A stretch of DNA of 26,532 nucleotides from CAZEAN01 sp964510225 (lineage in GTDB: Bacteria > Planctomycetota > Planctomycetia > Isosphaerales > Isosphaeraceae): NCBI GenBank assembly GCA_964510225.1, contig CAZEAN010000077.1:1-26532 (forward strand), written 5' to 3'. Below the pieces are notes generated by a model, which was given only the letters and a program-made list of their open reading frames with translations, had not been told where the DNA came from and made no database searches. This document shows positions 1-7,713 of this stretch, one piece after another (within the stretch, counting starts at the first letter, position 1; every line of letters begins with the position of its first letter). The position numbers and the translations under genes are program-made.

Positions 1-373
1 CGGGCAAGACGTCAATGCCACCCATCAACGTGCCGGAGTAGTTCTTGCGCAGGGGAGCACTGGCAGGGTGCAGGCCCACCCGATATCTGCTGCGGTGAAC
101 TTTTATCGGGCAGCATCGAGATCTAGGTCAGCCACAGGGCATCATCATTCCCGAGACACCCAAAGCCCCGGGTGACCGCAAGCTTGACAGGCACCCTCGA
201 CACACTCATTTAGAGACCGGAGTCTGATCTGACCTTGCGAAGAATCGATGCAATCGGCATAATTGCGTGATGCGCTCGACAGAAGATTTGACATCCGATG
301 AGATGGAAAGATTCCGAACGAGTGCTGAGTTCAAAAATTAAGGCGAGCCCGACGAGTAAGTCGAGAGAGAACG
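1..373. other. Region upstream of rplY, no gene assigned
   Basis: No gene can be supported in this left-edge stretch. A plus-strand frame ending at a TAG at 39-41 could be the last 12 codons of an upstream gene, but this is too short to identify. A small hairpin (GGGTG, six-base loop, CACCC) lies at about 67-90 with no T-run after it. The rest is promoter and leader sequence for rplY. I looked for tRNA and rRNA features and saw none. Confidence 0.5.
235..263 (+). promoter_or_regulatory. Candidate sigma-70-type promoter for rplY
   Basis: A -35-like TTGCGA (235-240) and a -10-like CATAAT (258-263, five of six matches to TATAAT) are separated by exactly 17 bases. Transcription would start near 270 and leave a leader of about 100 bases before the rplY ATG. 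Two TTGACA hexamers at 184-189 and 288-293 lack a convincing -10 element. The call is by eye from consensus only. Confidence 0.4.
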
Positions 374-1000
374 ATGGCGGATACGGTCACGATAGAGGTT
401 CAACCACGCGATCCCAAGAAAAACAAGGGAACCGGAAGCCGAGCATCATCGAAGCTCCGTGACCAAGGTCGAGTGCCGGCAATCATTTACGGCCATAAGA
501 AAGACAGCATCACGATCTCGCTCGCGAACGAAGATATCGCGATGATGCTCAAGAAGCAGGTCCACCTGGCACGATTGTCATGGAACGGTACGTCGGAACT
601 CGCCGTGGTCCGCGACGTGCAGTGGGATTATCTCGGAAAGAGTATCATCCACCTCGATTTTCAGCGTGTCGATGATGAAGAGATGGTTTCCGCCGAAGTC
701 GCTCTTGAGCTCTACGGTGATCCGGTCGGTGTGAGCCAAGGGGGTCGGCTGGAACAATCGATGCGGAGCATCACGATCGTTGCCAAGCCTGCCGACATCC
801 CGAAGGTCATCATCGTTGAAGTCTCCCATTTGGGGCTTGGTCAGGCAATCCATGTTAAGGATCTTCGCAAAGGCTTGCTTCCAGAAGGGGTCGATACTGA
901 ACTCGATGAAAGCATGCTGATCGTGCACATTATCGAGAAAAAGGGACGCAAAGCAGCCGCCACTTCCGATGATGATGAGGCGAAGGATGAAGCGCAATGA
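374..1000 (+). CDS. rplY: 50S ribosomal protein L25 (CTC/TL5 form)
   Basis: The 208-residue product matches the long, two-domain form of L25 (general stress protein CTC/TL5), which binds 5S rRNA in the large ribosomal subunit. Residues about 4-100 form the 5S-binding barrel, with the typical segment LRDQGRVPAIIYG near residues 28-40. Residues about 105-190 form the C-terminal TL5 domain. A short tail after it is rich in Asp, Glu, Lys and Ala. The ATG is preceded by a purine-rich GAGAGA about 4 bases upstream. The rplY-pth gene order is common in bacteria, so the neighbourhood supports the call. A 139-residue reading frame on the other strand is a shadow. Confidence 0.95.
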   Translation: MADTVTIEVQPRDPKKNKGTGSRASSKLRDQGRVPAIIYGHKKDSITISLANEDIAMMLKKQVHLARLSWNGTSELAVVRDVQWDYLGKSIIHLDFQRVDDEEMVSAEVALELYGDPVGVSQGGRLEQSMRSITIVAKPADIPKVIIVEVSHLGLGQAIHVKDLRKGLLPEGVDTELDESMLIVHIIEKKGRKAAATSDDDEAKDEAQ

Positions 1001-1096
1001 GGATGAGTTCAGGCGGCCACAGGTGACCTCGTCAGTCGCCGCTCCTCAGGCCTTCGACGAATTGGTGCCGCTGTTCTTTAAAACACCCGCACAATT

Positions 1097-1672
1097 ATGA
1101 GCAACCGTAAGTTGGTCGTTGGGCTGGGTAATCCGGGACCACGTTATGACGGTACCAGGCACAATGTTGGTTTCGATCTGATCGATCGCCTCGCATCCAG
1201 TAGCCCTGAAGCCGGCTTCGCCAAGAAATTCGACGGACTCTTGGCTGACTCAGAAATCGATTACCATCGCGTCTTACTCCTCAAACCACTGACCTTCATG
1301 AATCTCAGTGGTCGATCCGTTCGGCAGGTGATTCAATTTTACAAGATCGACCCAACCCAAGACCTCATTGTAGTTTGCGACGACATCAGCCTTCCACTTG
1401 GCAAGCTCCGAATCCGCAAGAAAGGCTCCGACGGTGGCCAAAAAGGTCTCCGCGATATCATCGCTCAGCTTGGTACAGAGGAAATCCCCCGTCTTCGTCT
1501 TGGAGTCGGTGATCCTGGTCAACTCGACGCCGCTGACTTCGTCCTGAGCCGATTCCGAAACACTGAACAACCCTTGATCGACGATGCACTGATCGACGCC
1601 TCACAAGCTGTTGCTGTTTGGGTCTGTCAAGGAATCGAACCTGCGATGAATCGATTTAACGTTTCCAGCTAA
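1097..1672 (+). CDS. pth: Peptidyl-tRNA hydrolase
   Basis: This cytosolic enzyme cleaves the ester bond of peptidyl-tRNAs that drop off ribosomes and so recycles tRNA. The 191-residue length is normal for the family. The active-site set is visible: Asn12 in GLGNPG, His22 in TRHNVGF, Asn69 in FMNLSG and Asp96 in the CDDISLPLG stretch, corresponding to Asn10, His20, Asn68 and Asp93 of the E. coli enzyme. The segment that is GGHNGL in many homologues reads GGQKGL here, so the Asn114-equivalent is Lys; I regard this as a lineage variant rather than a defect. The gene lies 96 bases after rplY and may share its transcript. The start ATG has no strong Shine-Dalgarno sequence. Confidence 0.96.
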   Translation: MSNRKLVVGLGNPGPRYDGTRHNVGFDLIDRLASSSPEAGFAKKFDGLLADSEIDYHRVLLLKPLTFMNLSGRSVRQVIQFYKIDPTQDLIVVCDDISLPLGKLRIRKKGSDGGQKGLRDIIAQLGTEEIPRLRLGVGDPGQLDAADFVLSRFRNTEQPLIDDALIDASQAVAVWVCQGIEPAMNRFNVSS

Positions 1673-1741
1673 CTCCGAGATCAACACCATCATTCAATCG
1701 ATCGAATAACCTTATCGACGAAATTCAAGGAGAACGCGACG

Positions 1742-2149
1742 TTGCCCGTTAATGTCTACGAAGGGATGTTCCTGCTCGACAGCAACAAAGCGGCCACTTC
1801 CTGGGAAGAGGCCGAGCAGCAGACACATGACCTCTTGCGCAAACACGGTTCCGAGATTGTCGCCAGCCGGCTTTGGGTCGAACGTCGTCTCGCCTACCCG
1901 ATCAAGGTCCATAAGAAAGGGACCTATCTCCTGACCTACTTTAAGGCAGAAAGCTCGGCAATTACACCGATCGTGGGTGACTGTCGGATCAGTGAACTGA
2001 TCGTCCGTGAATTGATCCTCAAGGTCCATCCGAAGCTCAGCGAGCCACTGGTCGCCCAAGCGATGTCGTTCACTCCGACCGATGAGTCCGTCGGAGGACC
2101 GAATGAAGAGGGTGGGGAACGTCGACGTCGGCGAGACCGTGACGACTAA
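1742..2149 (+). CDS. rpsF: 30S ribosomal protein S6
   Basis: The 135-residue product is a standard S6 protein of the small-subunit platform. It opens with VNVYEGMFLLDSN, typical of the first beta strand, and contains ERRLAYPIKVHKKGTYLL, typical of the family, around residues 47-65. The last 20 or so residues are a charged tail ending in a run of five Arg followed by Asp and Arg. The start is TTG: a good AAGGAGA lies about eight bases upstream and the protein aligns from this codon. S6 usually pairs with S18, but no rpsR gene follows. The next genes are ssb and rplI. Confidence 0.95.
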   Translation: MPVNVYEGMFLLDSNKAATSWEEAEQQTHDLLRKHGSEIVASRLWVERRLAYPIKVHKKGTYLLTYFKAESSAITPIVGDCRISELIVRELILKVHPKLSEPLVAQAMSFTPTDESVGGPNEEGGERRRRRDRDD

Positions 2150-2191
2150 GCTCAAAACCTCGGACAGAATCACGCTTGTCTCTTCGCAAAA

Positions 2192-2240
2192 CCGGTGTTA
2201 TCCTAACTTGGGTAACAATTGTTCACTGGGATAACGCCAA
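2192..2240 (+). repeat. Inverted repeat in the rpsF-ssb spacer
   Basis: GGTGTTATCC (2194-2203) can pair with GGATAACGCC (2229-2238), giving ten base pairs with one G-U wobble. Two further inner pairs are possible. The loop contains a second palindrome, AACAATTGTT, at about 2213-2222. No T-run follows, so it is not a typical intrinsic terminator. In the transcript it would form a hairpin ending about 30 bases before the ssb Shine-Dalgarno. A role in processing or translational control is inference only. Confidence 0.45.
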
Positions 2241-2282
2241 GTCTCCTTGATCCCCCGGCCAATGCCGGAGAGGTAATTGCCG

Positions 2283-2822
2283 ATGGCCGACTTCAATAAG
2301 GTCTTCCTCATCGGACGCCTCACCCAGAAGCCTGAATTGCGCTACACACCAAGCTCCGCCCCGGTTTCCGACCTCCGATTGGCCACCAGCCGCTCCTTTT
2401 CGACGAAAGACGGCCAACGTCGCGAGGAAACGCTCTACATCGACGTTACCGTTTGGAATCGACAAGCAGAGAATTGTTGCCAATACCTCGACAAAGGGAG
2501 TCAGGTCCACGTCGAGGGCCACCTTCGGATGGATAGCTGGGAAGATCGTAATACCGGAGAAAAGCGGACAAAATACAAGGTCGAAGGTGAGCGCGTCCAG
2601 TTTCTTGATTCACGACGTTCTGACGACTCCGGTCAGGGTCCGAGCTCTCGAGACGACGTCGAATACGATGCACCTCCTCCCCGACGTCATCCGCGGAGTT
2701 CACGAGGATCCGTGGATTTCGATCCCCAAGACAACGACCACGGCCGACCACCCCAACACAGTTCGGAACGCAACTCGTTCCCAGCTGGGGGTGATTCGCA
2801 GGAAGAAGATATTCCGTTCTGA
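2283..2822 (+). CDS. ssb: Single-stranded DNA-binding protein
   Basis: SSB coats single-stranded DNA during replication, repair and recombination and recruits partner proteins through its acidic C-terminal tip. Residues about 3-108 form the OB fold, starting with NKVFLIGRLTQKPELRYT and including the strand YIDVTVWNRQAENC. A disordered, Pro/Ser/Asp-rich linker follows. The protein ends in EEDIPF, the canonical partner-binding tip. I start at the ATG at 2283 (179 residues) because GGAGAGG at 2267-2273 is nine bases upstream. The in-frame TTG at 2277 would be only three bases from that site. The gene sits between rpsF and rplI, as in many bacteria. Confidence 0.95.
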   Translation: MADFNKVFLIGRLTQKPELRYTPSSAPVSDLRLATSRSFSTKDGQRREETLYIDVTVWNRQAENCCQYLDKGSQVHVEGHLRMDSWEDRNTGEKRTKYKVEGERVQFLDSRRSDDSGQGPSSRDDVEYDAPPPRRHPRSSRGSVDFDPQDNDHGRPPQHSSERNSFPAGGDSQEEDIPF

Positions 2823-2943
2823 CCAAATCAAGTTCGGATCGTGCCGTTTCCTGATGCAACAGATTCGCAGACTTTCACTTTAAATCAACTGTTTGAATCC
2901 CTTATTCAACGCGGCTTTCGGAGATTCTGAGGACTCGACATCG

Positions 2944-3585
2944 ATGGCAAAAGCAACCAGTAAAAGCAAGCAGGCTAAGGCTGCTGCCAAGGCCGCGCGT
3001 GCGAAGGCACATTCCGAAACACAACAGAAAGCCGCCCGCGAAATCATCGGCCCCACCCGACGTCCTGGTTGGGAACGTCGTCATAGCCATCCAACTCGCC
3101 CCAAGGATGGCTACATGCACATTCTCTTGACCGAAAAAGTCGCGAAGCTCGGTGAAGCGGGTGATCTCGTAAAAGTGAAGCCCGGTTACGCACGGAACTA
3201 CCTGCTTCCGCGCGGGATGGCAACGTTTGCGACACCGCACAACCTCCGGATCGTCGAGAAGCACCGCGCTCGGCTCCAGGCACTCGAAGAAGCTAAGCGA
3301 TCCGACCTGCAGAGTCTCGCTGCCCAGCTTACCCAACGATCGATTACGATCGAGGCCAACGCCAACGAAGAAGGTCACCTCTACGGATCAGTCACTGCAC
3401 TCCAGATCGCCCAGAGTTTGCAAGCTGACGGTCTCCCCATCGAAGCGGATAACGTACAAATCGAAGGTCCGCTCAAGGAACTTGGGATCTACGCGATCCC
3501 CATCGATCTCGGCATGGAAATCATTGGCGAGATCAAACTTTGGGTCGTCCCGACAGACGTTGAAGGTGAAGTCGCCGAGGGTTGA
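2944..3585 (+). CDS. rplI: 50S ribosomal protein L9 with N-terminal extension
   Basis: L9 is a two-lobed large-subunit protein. The conserved core starts at Met58 (MHILLTEKVAKLGEAGDLV) and contains the family signature GYARNYLLPRGMATFATP; the C-terminal lobe runs to about residue 205. Residues 1-57 are an added Ala/Lys/Arg-rich segment that ordinary L9 proteins lack. The ATG at 2944 has GAGGA (2929-2933) ten bases upstream. The frame stays open further to a TTG at 2893 without a better ribosome site. A second possible start is the ATG at 3115 (Met58), with AAGGA at 3103-3107, which would give a normal-sized L9. I prefer 2944, but the start is not settled. Confidence 0.92.
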   Translation: MAKATSKSKQAKAAAKAARAKAHSETQQKAAREIIGPTRRPGWERRHSHPTRPKDGYMHILLTEKVAKLGEAGDLVKVKPGYARNYLLPRGMATFATPHNLRIVEKHRARLQALEEAKRSDLQSLAAQLTQRSITIEANANEEGHLYGSVTALQIAQSLQADGLPIEADNVQIEGPLKELGIYAIPIDLGMEIIGEIKLWVVPTDVEGEVAEG

Positions 3586-3884
3586 TCGGCTATTCGGGGT
3601 TCCGGTCAGACCAACGATCGGGGTTTCATCAAGCAATCACGTCGATCGGACACCCCGCGACCCCTTTGCCCACGATTCAGTCCACTTGGGTTTCGGATCA
3701 CGTCGATATTAGCTGCGTATTGGTAACCGATCCGAGGAGTGGTCTCCAGCGGTACTACCTCGTTGAGGGTTCCCATGGTGATTCGTTGAAAGAGGTCTGA
3801 AGTTTCGGTGACGTTACCGGTAACTTCTCTGTTCCGCAAAGCAGATGAGACCTCTGGTGCCACGATTCGGTCGGAGCCCGCCCG
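3586..3884. other. rplI-dnaB spacer with inverted repeats
   Basis: No real gene is seen in this 299-base stretch; an open frame of 72 codons at 3582-3800 lacks a ribosome site and any recognisable protein character. CGGGGT (3619-3624) pairs with ACCCCG (3652-3657) after the rplI stop, but no T-run follows. Nearer to dnaB, AGAGGTCT (3791-3798) pairs with AGACCTCT (3848-3855), and the loop holds the perfect 12-base palindrome GTTACCGGTAAC (3813-3824). This looks like a leader or operator of dnaB, though no function can be assigned. Confidence 0.4.
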
Positions 3885-5330
3885 ATGCTCCCTACTAGTA
3901 CCAACGGTAATGGAAATACGAACGGTAACGGCCATTACAAGAAGAAGGTGGCACGGATTGATCCCTTCCAAGATCGCTTACCGCCCCAAAACCTTGATGC
4001 GGAACGCGGGGTCATCGGCTCCATCCTGCTCGACAATAGCGTCTTCCATGAAGTAGTCACGATCCTGAAGCCAGAGGACTTCTTTCGAGAGCCACATCAG
4101 ATCCTCTTTCGGGTGATCTCTGAGCTCTACGACGACAACCGTCCGATCGACACATTAACACTTTCCGAAGAACTTCGTCGGAGAGACTCCTTCGAAGCCG
4201 TCGGTGGCGACGAACTCATTGAGTCGATCGTGCTCAGCGTCCCGCATGCAGCAAATGCCAACTTCTACGCAGTCATCGTCCGCGAGAAATCAGTCCTCCG
4301 TCAATTGATCACCGGCGCCTCCGAAATCCTTCAGGATAGCTACACCAACCTCAAAACGGCTGACGAAGTTCTTCATGCAGCGGAGCGAAAGATTTTCCAG
4401 ATCGCTGAAGAACAAGCGACTGGCGAAACGGCTGCCCTGATTAATGTGCTCGAAGATGCGATGGATCGAATCGCCGCTCGTTCTGTGGATGGTCACGGGG
4501 TGAACGGTGTTCCAAGCGGACTGATCGACCTTGATGACATCACTACTGGATTCCAACCTGAACAACTTGTGATCCTCGCCGCGCGACCGAGCATGGGGAA
4601 AACCGCACTCGCGCTCAACATCGCCGACTATGCTGCAGTGGCGATGGGACAGGCGGTCCTTATAGTCAGTCTGGAAATGGGCAAGCTCGAACTTGCGGAA
4701 CGGTTGCTCTGCAGCCGATCACGAATCGACGGCCACAAGATGCGGACAGGGAAAGTCACGACCCCCGAACTGGCGAAACTCGGCAGCGTCTACAACGAGC
4801 TTCAACACGCTCCGATCTTTATCGATGATACCTCGACGCGGAACATGCTCCAGATTACGGCCAATGCGCGACGGATCAAACTGAAACAAGCTATAGGAGA
4901 GCATCCCCTCGGCCTGATCCTTGTCGACTACATTCAGCTGATCGAGCCAGAATCCGGGGATAATCGTGACAGTAGGCAAGAGCAAATCGCTAAGATTAGC
5001 CGACGGCTCAAGACCCTTGCTCGTGAGTTGAAAGTTCCCGTGATTGCGCTTTCACAACTGAACCGAGCGGTTGAGAGCCGCGAAGATCGACGTCCTCGGA
5101 TGGCTGACCTCCGTGAATCAGGAGCCATTGAGCAAGACGCTGACCTAGTCCTCCTGCTGCATCGCCCCGAATACTACGACGCGAATGATCAGCCGGGGAT
5201 CGCCGAACTCATTGTCGCAAAGAACCGAAATGGACGGACGGACAGTGTCAAACTCACTTTCCTGAAGAACATCATGAGATTTGAGAATCTCCGGGTCGAA
5301 GACGAACCGATCAACGCAGGGACTTTTTAG
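3885..5330 (+). CDS. dnaB: Replicative DNA helicase DnaB
   Basis: DnaB is the hexameric helicase that opens the replication fork and interacts with primase. The 481-residue protein has the N-terminal domain at about 28-135 (starting PPQNLDAERGVIGSILLD) and the RecA-like domain at about 205-475. Walker A is ARPSMGKT (233-240), Walker B is LILVDY (344-349), and the loop containing SQLNRAVESREDRRP follows at 390-404. There is no intein. The first 20 residues are an Asn/Gly-rich tail. GGAG at 3873-3876 lies eight bases before the ATG. The gene ends the plus-strand cluster and faces the convergent membrane-protein gene across 41 bases that contain no clear terminator. Confidence 0.97.
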   Translation: MLPTSTNGNGNTNGNGHYKKKVARIDPFQDRLPPQNLDAERGVIGSILLDNSVFHEVVTILKPEDFFREPHQILFRVISELYDDNRPIDTLTLSEELRRRDSFEAVGGDELIESIVLSVPHAANANFYAVIVREKSVLRQLITGASEILQDSYTNLKTADEVLHAAERKIFQIAEEQATGETAALINVLEDAMDRIAARSVDGHGVNGVPSGLIDLDDITTGFQPEQLVILAARPSMGKTALALNIADYAAVAMGQAVLIVSLEMGKLELAERLLCSRSRIDGHKMRTGKVTTPELAKLGSVYNELQHAPIFIDDTSTRNMLQITANARRIKLKQAIGEHPLGLILVDYIQLIEPESGDNRDSRQEQIAKISRRLKTLARELKVPVIALSQLNRAVESREDRRPRMADLRESGAIEQDADLVLLLHRPEYYDANDQPGIAELIVAKNRNGRTDSVKLTFLKNIMRFENLRVEDEPINAGTF

Positions 5331-5371
5331 GAAGAAGCCACGCCACGTGCACTCCCCGGACAAGCTGAGTA

Positions 5372-7663
5372 TCAGCGTAGGACTTGTTGCGAGGTCTCAG
5401 TGTGGGCTGCGATCTCTGGCTCCGGCCATACTCCTGCAACGGTGGCGGCAACCCGAAGGCTGTATGGCTGCCCATCCTCAGCGGTCGCTCGCTGCTGTGA
5501 ACTCTGAGGGAGTGATTCATGATCGCTCACCAATGTGAGTATCTGAATCCCTTCCCGGAGGCGGAAGGCGGGACTGTAGAGGCTTTCGAAACCACCGACT
5601 GGTAACTCATGTGCTGCTGGAACTTCCCAGCGTCCAATCTCGCGCTGCCCTGGCCCGAACAATCGGACGGTCCGTCGGATTTGTAGTGACTTCGCCTCTA
5701 ACACGAAAATGAGATCTTGCGACGCTTCGGGATTGAAGATAGCTACCCGAGCTTGGCGTTCAGCGACACGGATCGGTGACCATTCCATGGAGGTCCGCCA
5801 ACCGTCGAGCGGCATGATCGTCACTTTAACTGGACGAGGCATCCGTGCATGATCAATCACGATGCATTCTTCGTCTTCAAAAATTGTAGCATTCTTAAGC
5901 CGTGCGCGGAGTTGAGCTAACCCTGGTTTATCCGCGATCGCTGCGTCCGTCTTATGGACAACAAGATAGTCGTATCCGAACACCTTCATGTAGAGAAAAA
6001 GGTAATCATCAAAACCATACGTGAACGGACCTGCCGCATGGACGATGTCCGTCGCTTGGTTTCCCTGAACATTCAAGAGCTTCGGATTGAGAAAATCGTC
6101 TGGGTCATCAAGGTAGAATTCGCTTCCGATTGTTGTGAACAAAAATGGTGAGTTGATCATCACCTGGCGGTCATAGACGATATTGCTCTGGCCACTATAA
6201 CCGGCGGAAGTAGTAAGCCGATGCTTGGTCTGCCAATAACTGCACTTTGTCGTCAAGAGTGCCCCGCCAGACGGGTATTGAGGGACTTCAAGGATCGAGG
6301 CATCGGGATCTCTTTCTTTAATGAACGCGTAACAGGACGGGAGAGGTGGAACCTCGACCGTTGGAAATGGCACGATTGAGAGGTCGAATATCGTTACTAA
6401 GGTTGCACCCACAAAGACTACCTTGCCCCACGTTTGCCCTACTCGTTTCTTGATCTGTAGAAATCCAGCAGCAGCGATTACCGATGCGAGAACTGCGACG
6501 AGCAGATTAAAACGGGACGGCACCCGGATCGGCTTGAAAACAGCACAGTACTTCTTCAGCCAGAGTGCCGGTAATCCGATCTCTGTCGATTCGATGGTCC
6601 AATACGCTCCGAACGCCAAGATCGCCATCAGGACCAACGTGGACCACCAAAAACGGCCTTGCGGTAAGCTGGTCCGGCGCAATGCAGCATAATTCAGCAA
6701 GAAAAGAGTGACGATGCCGAGATAAGAACCACATTCATGAATGGTCCATTCGTAGATCCCTGCTGCGTGATAAGGATCAAACGGCATCAAGTAGCGACTA
6801 AGTCGGTGAGACGCTGTCGGCATAAAATATGACCATATTGGCGCACTATATTCAGCGTAACCACCAAGCCCTCGTTCCCCAGTATAACCAGCGACAAAAG
6901 CCCAGATATGATTACTGTAAATCAATACAACAAGCGGCACCGATAAGAGCAGAAAGCGAAGGAGCCAATGAACTCCTGTAATAATCGACTTCTGATTGTG
7001 AGATCGCCAGGATCCGAACCAATGCCAGCCGAAGTAGAGTGCGGCAGGAACCGTGACGAAGACAAGATGATAGGGATGGCAGGCAGCGACCAGTCCATAG
7101 GCACCGACTGCTGAAAGTAACCGAGAGCGTCGCGGTTGCTCGAACAATCGGATCCAGGTCGTCAAGAAGAGTGGCATCGATCCTGCGAAGATAATGTCCA
7201 GGTGATCCCGTGCATGGAGCAGGAGCGGCCCGCTGAGCATCGCCAGTAATCCACCGAGGGTAGCGGATGTCCGATCACGCAGAATCTGCCAGATCAAAAC
7301 GTACGTACCAAGACCGGTTCCGATTAGCCCTAAGAACCAGGCGATGTTGTAACCGAGTACTTCATTGCCCGAAATCAAGACCACCGGTAGCTGTAGGGCG
7401 GTCTGTACAAACAACGGTGAGAAATTACCCAGAGGTGCACCGATCGGCGCCTGGATCTCAGTGCTGAGAATCGGTGACTGTCCCTCCGTCAAACAAGCTT
7501 TCCACCAATGCATGATCCAGATGTGATGAAGTGGATCGACCAATGACGGCAAATGGCTTTCAATCTTGGCAACTCTTGGATAGGTTGCAGCGACCACTGC
7601 AACGGCATAGAACAGGGTGAGCAGAAGGAACCACTTCCAACCCGGCCGAAAAGCAGGAAACAC
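5372..7663 (-). CDS. Polytopic membrane protein, GT-C glycosyltransferase-like
   Basis: I recognise the architecture but not a specific function. The N-terminal 430 residues hold about ten hydrophobic segments (first at 11-28, last near 414-430), followed by about 330 residues with a soluble, beta-rich character. The first extracytoplasmic loop carries an Asp (LVDPLHHIW, Asp43), the position where GT-C glycosyltransferases keep a catalytic acid. FKPIRVPSRF near residue 376 resembles a motif of large YfhO/family-39-like bacterial membrane proteins. I start at the GTG at 7663 because AAGGAGGA (revcomp of 7671-7678) lies seven bases upstream. A GTG at 7687 would add eight residues without such a site. 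It lies 50 bases downstream of the toroid-protein gene and is probably co-transcribed. Transfer of a lipid-linked sugar is a guess. Confidence 0.7.
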   Translation of the reverse strand: MFPAFRPGWKWFLLLTLFYAVAVVAATYPRVAKIESHLPSLVDPLHHIWIMHWWKACLTEGQSPILSTEIQAPIGAPLGNFSPLFVQTALQLPVVLISGNEVLGYNIAWFLGLIGTGLGTYVLIWQILRDRTSATLGGLLAMLSGPLLLHARDHLDIIFAGSMPLFLTTWIRLFEQPRRSRLLSAVGAYGLVAACHPYHLVFVTVPAALYFGWHWFGSWRSHNQKSIITGVHWLLRFLLLSVPLVVLIYSNHIWAFVAGYTGERGLGGYAEYSAPIWSYFMPTASHRLSRYLMPFDPYHAAGIYEWTIHECGSYLGIVTLFLLNYAALRRTSLPQGRFWWSTLVLMAILAFGAYWTIESTEIGLPALWLKKYCAVFKPIRVPSRFNLLVAVLASVIAAAGFLQIKKRVGQTWGKVVFVGATLVTIFDLSIVPFPTVEVPPLPSCYAFIKERDPDASILEVPQYPSGGALLTTKCSYWQTKHRLTTSAGYSGQSNIVYDRQVMINSPFLFTTIGSEFYLDDPDDFLNPKLLNVQGNQATDIVHAAGPFTYGFDDYLFLYMKVFGYDYLVVHKTDAAIADKPGLAQLRARLKNATIFEDEECIVIDHARMPRPVKVTIMPLDGWRTSMEWSPIRVAERQARVAIFNPEASQDLIFVLEAKSLQIRRTVRLFGPGQREIGRWEVPAAHELPVGGFESLYSPAFRLREGIQILTLVSDHESLPQSSQQRATAEDGQPYSLRVAATVAGVWPEPEIAAHTETSQQVLR

Positions 7664-7713
7664 GAGCGGATCCTCCTTGAACAACACCTGACGTTTCGTG
7701 TCGAGAGGGCACC

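Noticed and set aside
1..120. Possible minus-strand gene running off the left edge
   Set aside because: The open stretch is about 40 codons without a convincing start or known motif.
578..997. 139-codon open frame on the minus strand within rplY
   Set aside because: Antisense shadow of a clear L25 gene, with no ribosome site or recognisable domain.
2277..2282. TTG at 2277 as the ssb start
   Set aside because: It stands only three bases from GGAGAGG, whereas the ATG at 2283 has a nine-base spacing.
3582..3800. 72-codon open frame between rplI and dnaB
   Set aside because: No Shine-Dalgarno and no protein-like pattern; it overlaps the rplI stop and lies in likely regulatory DNA.
5331..5371. 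Bidirectional terminator between dnaB and the convergent membrane-protein gene
   Set aside because: No hairpin with a T-run is visible in the 41-base gap.
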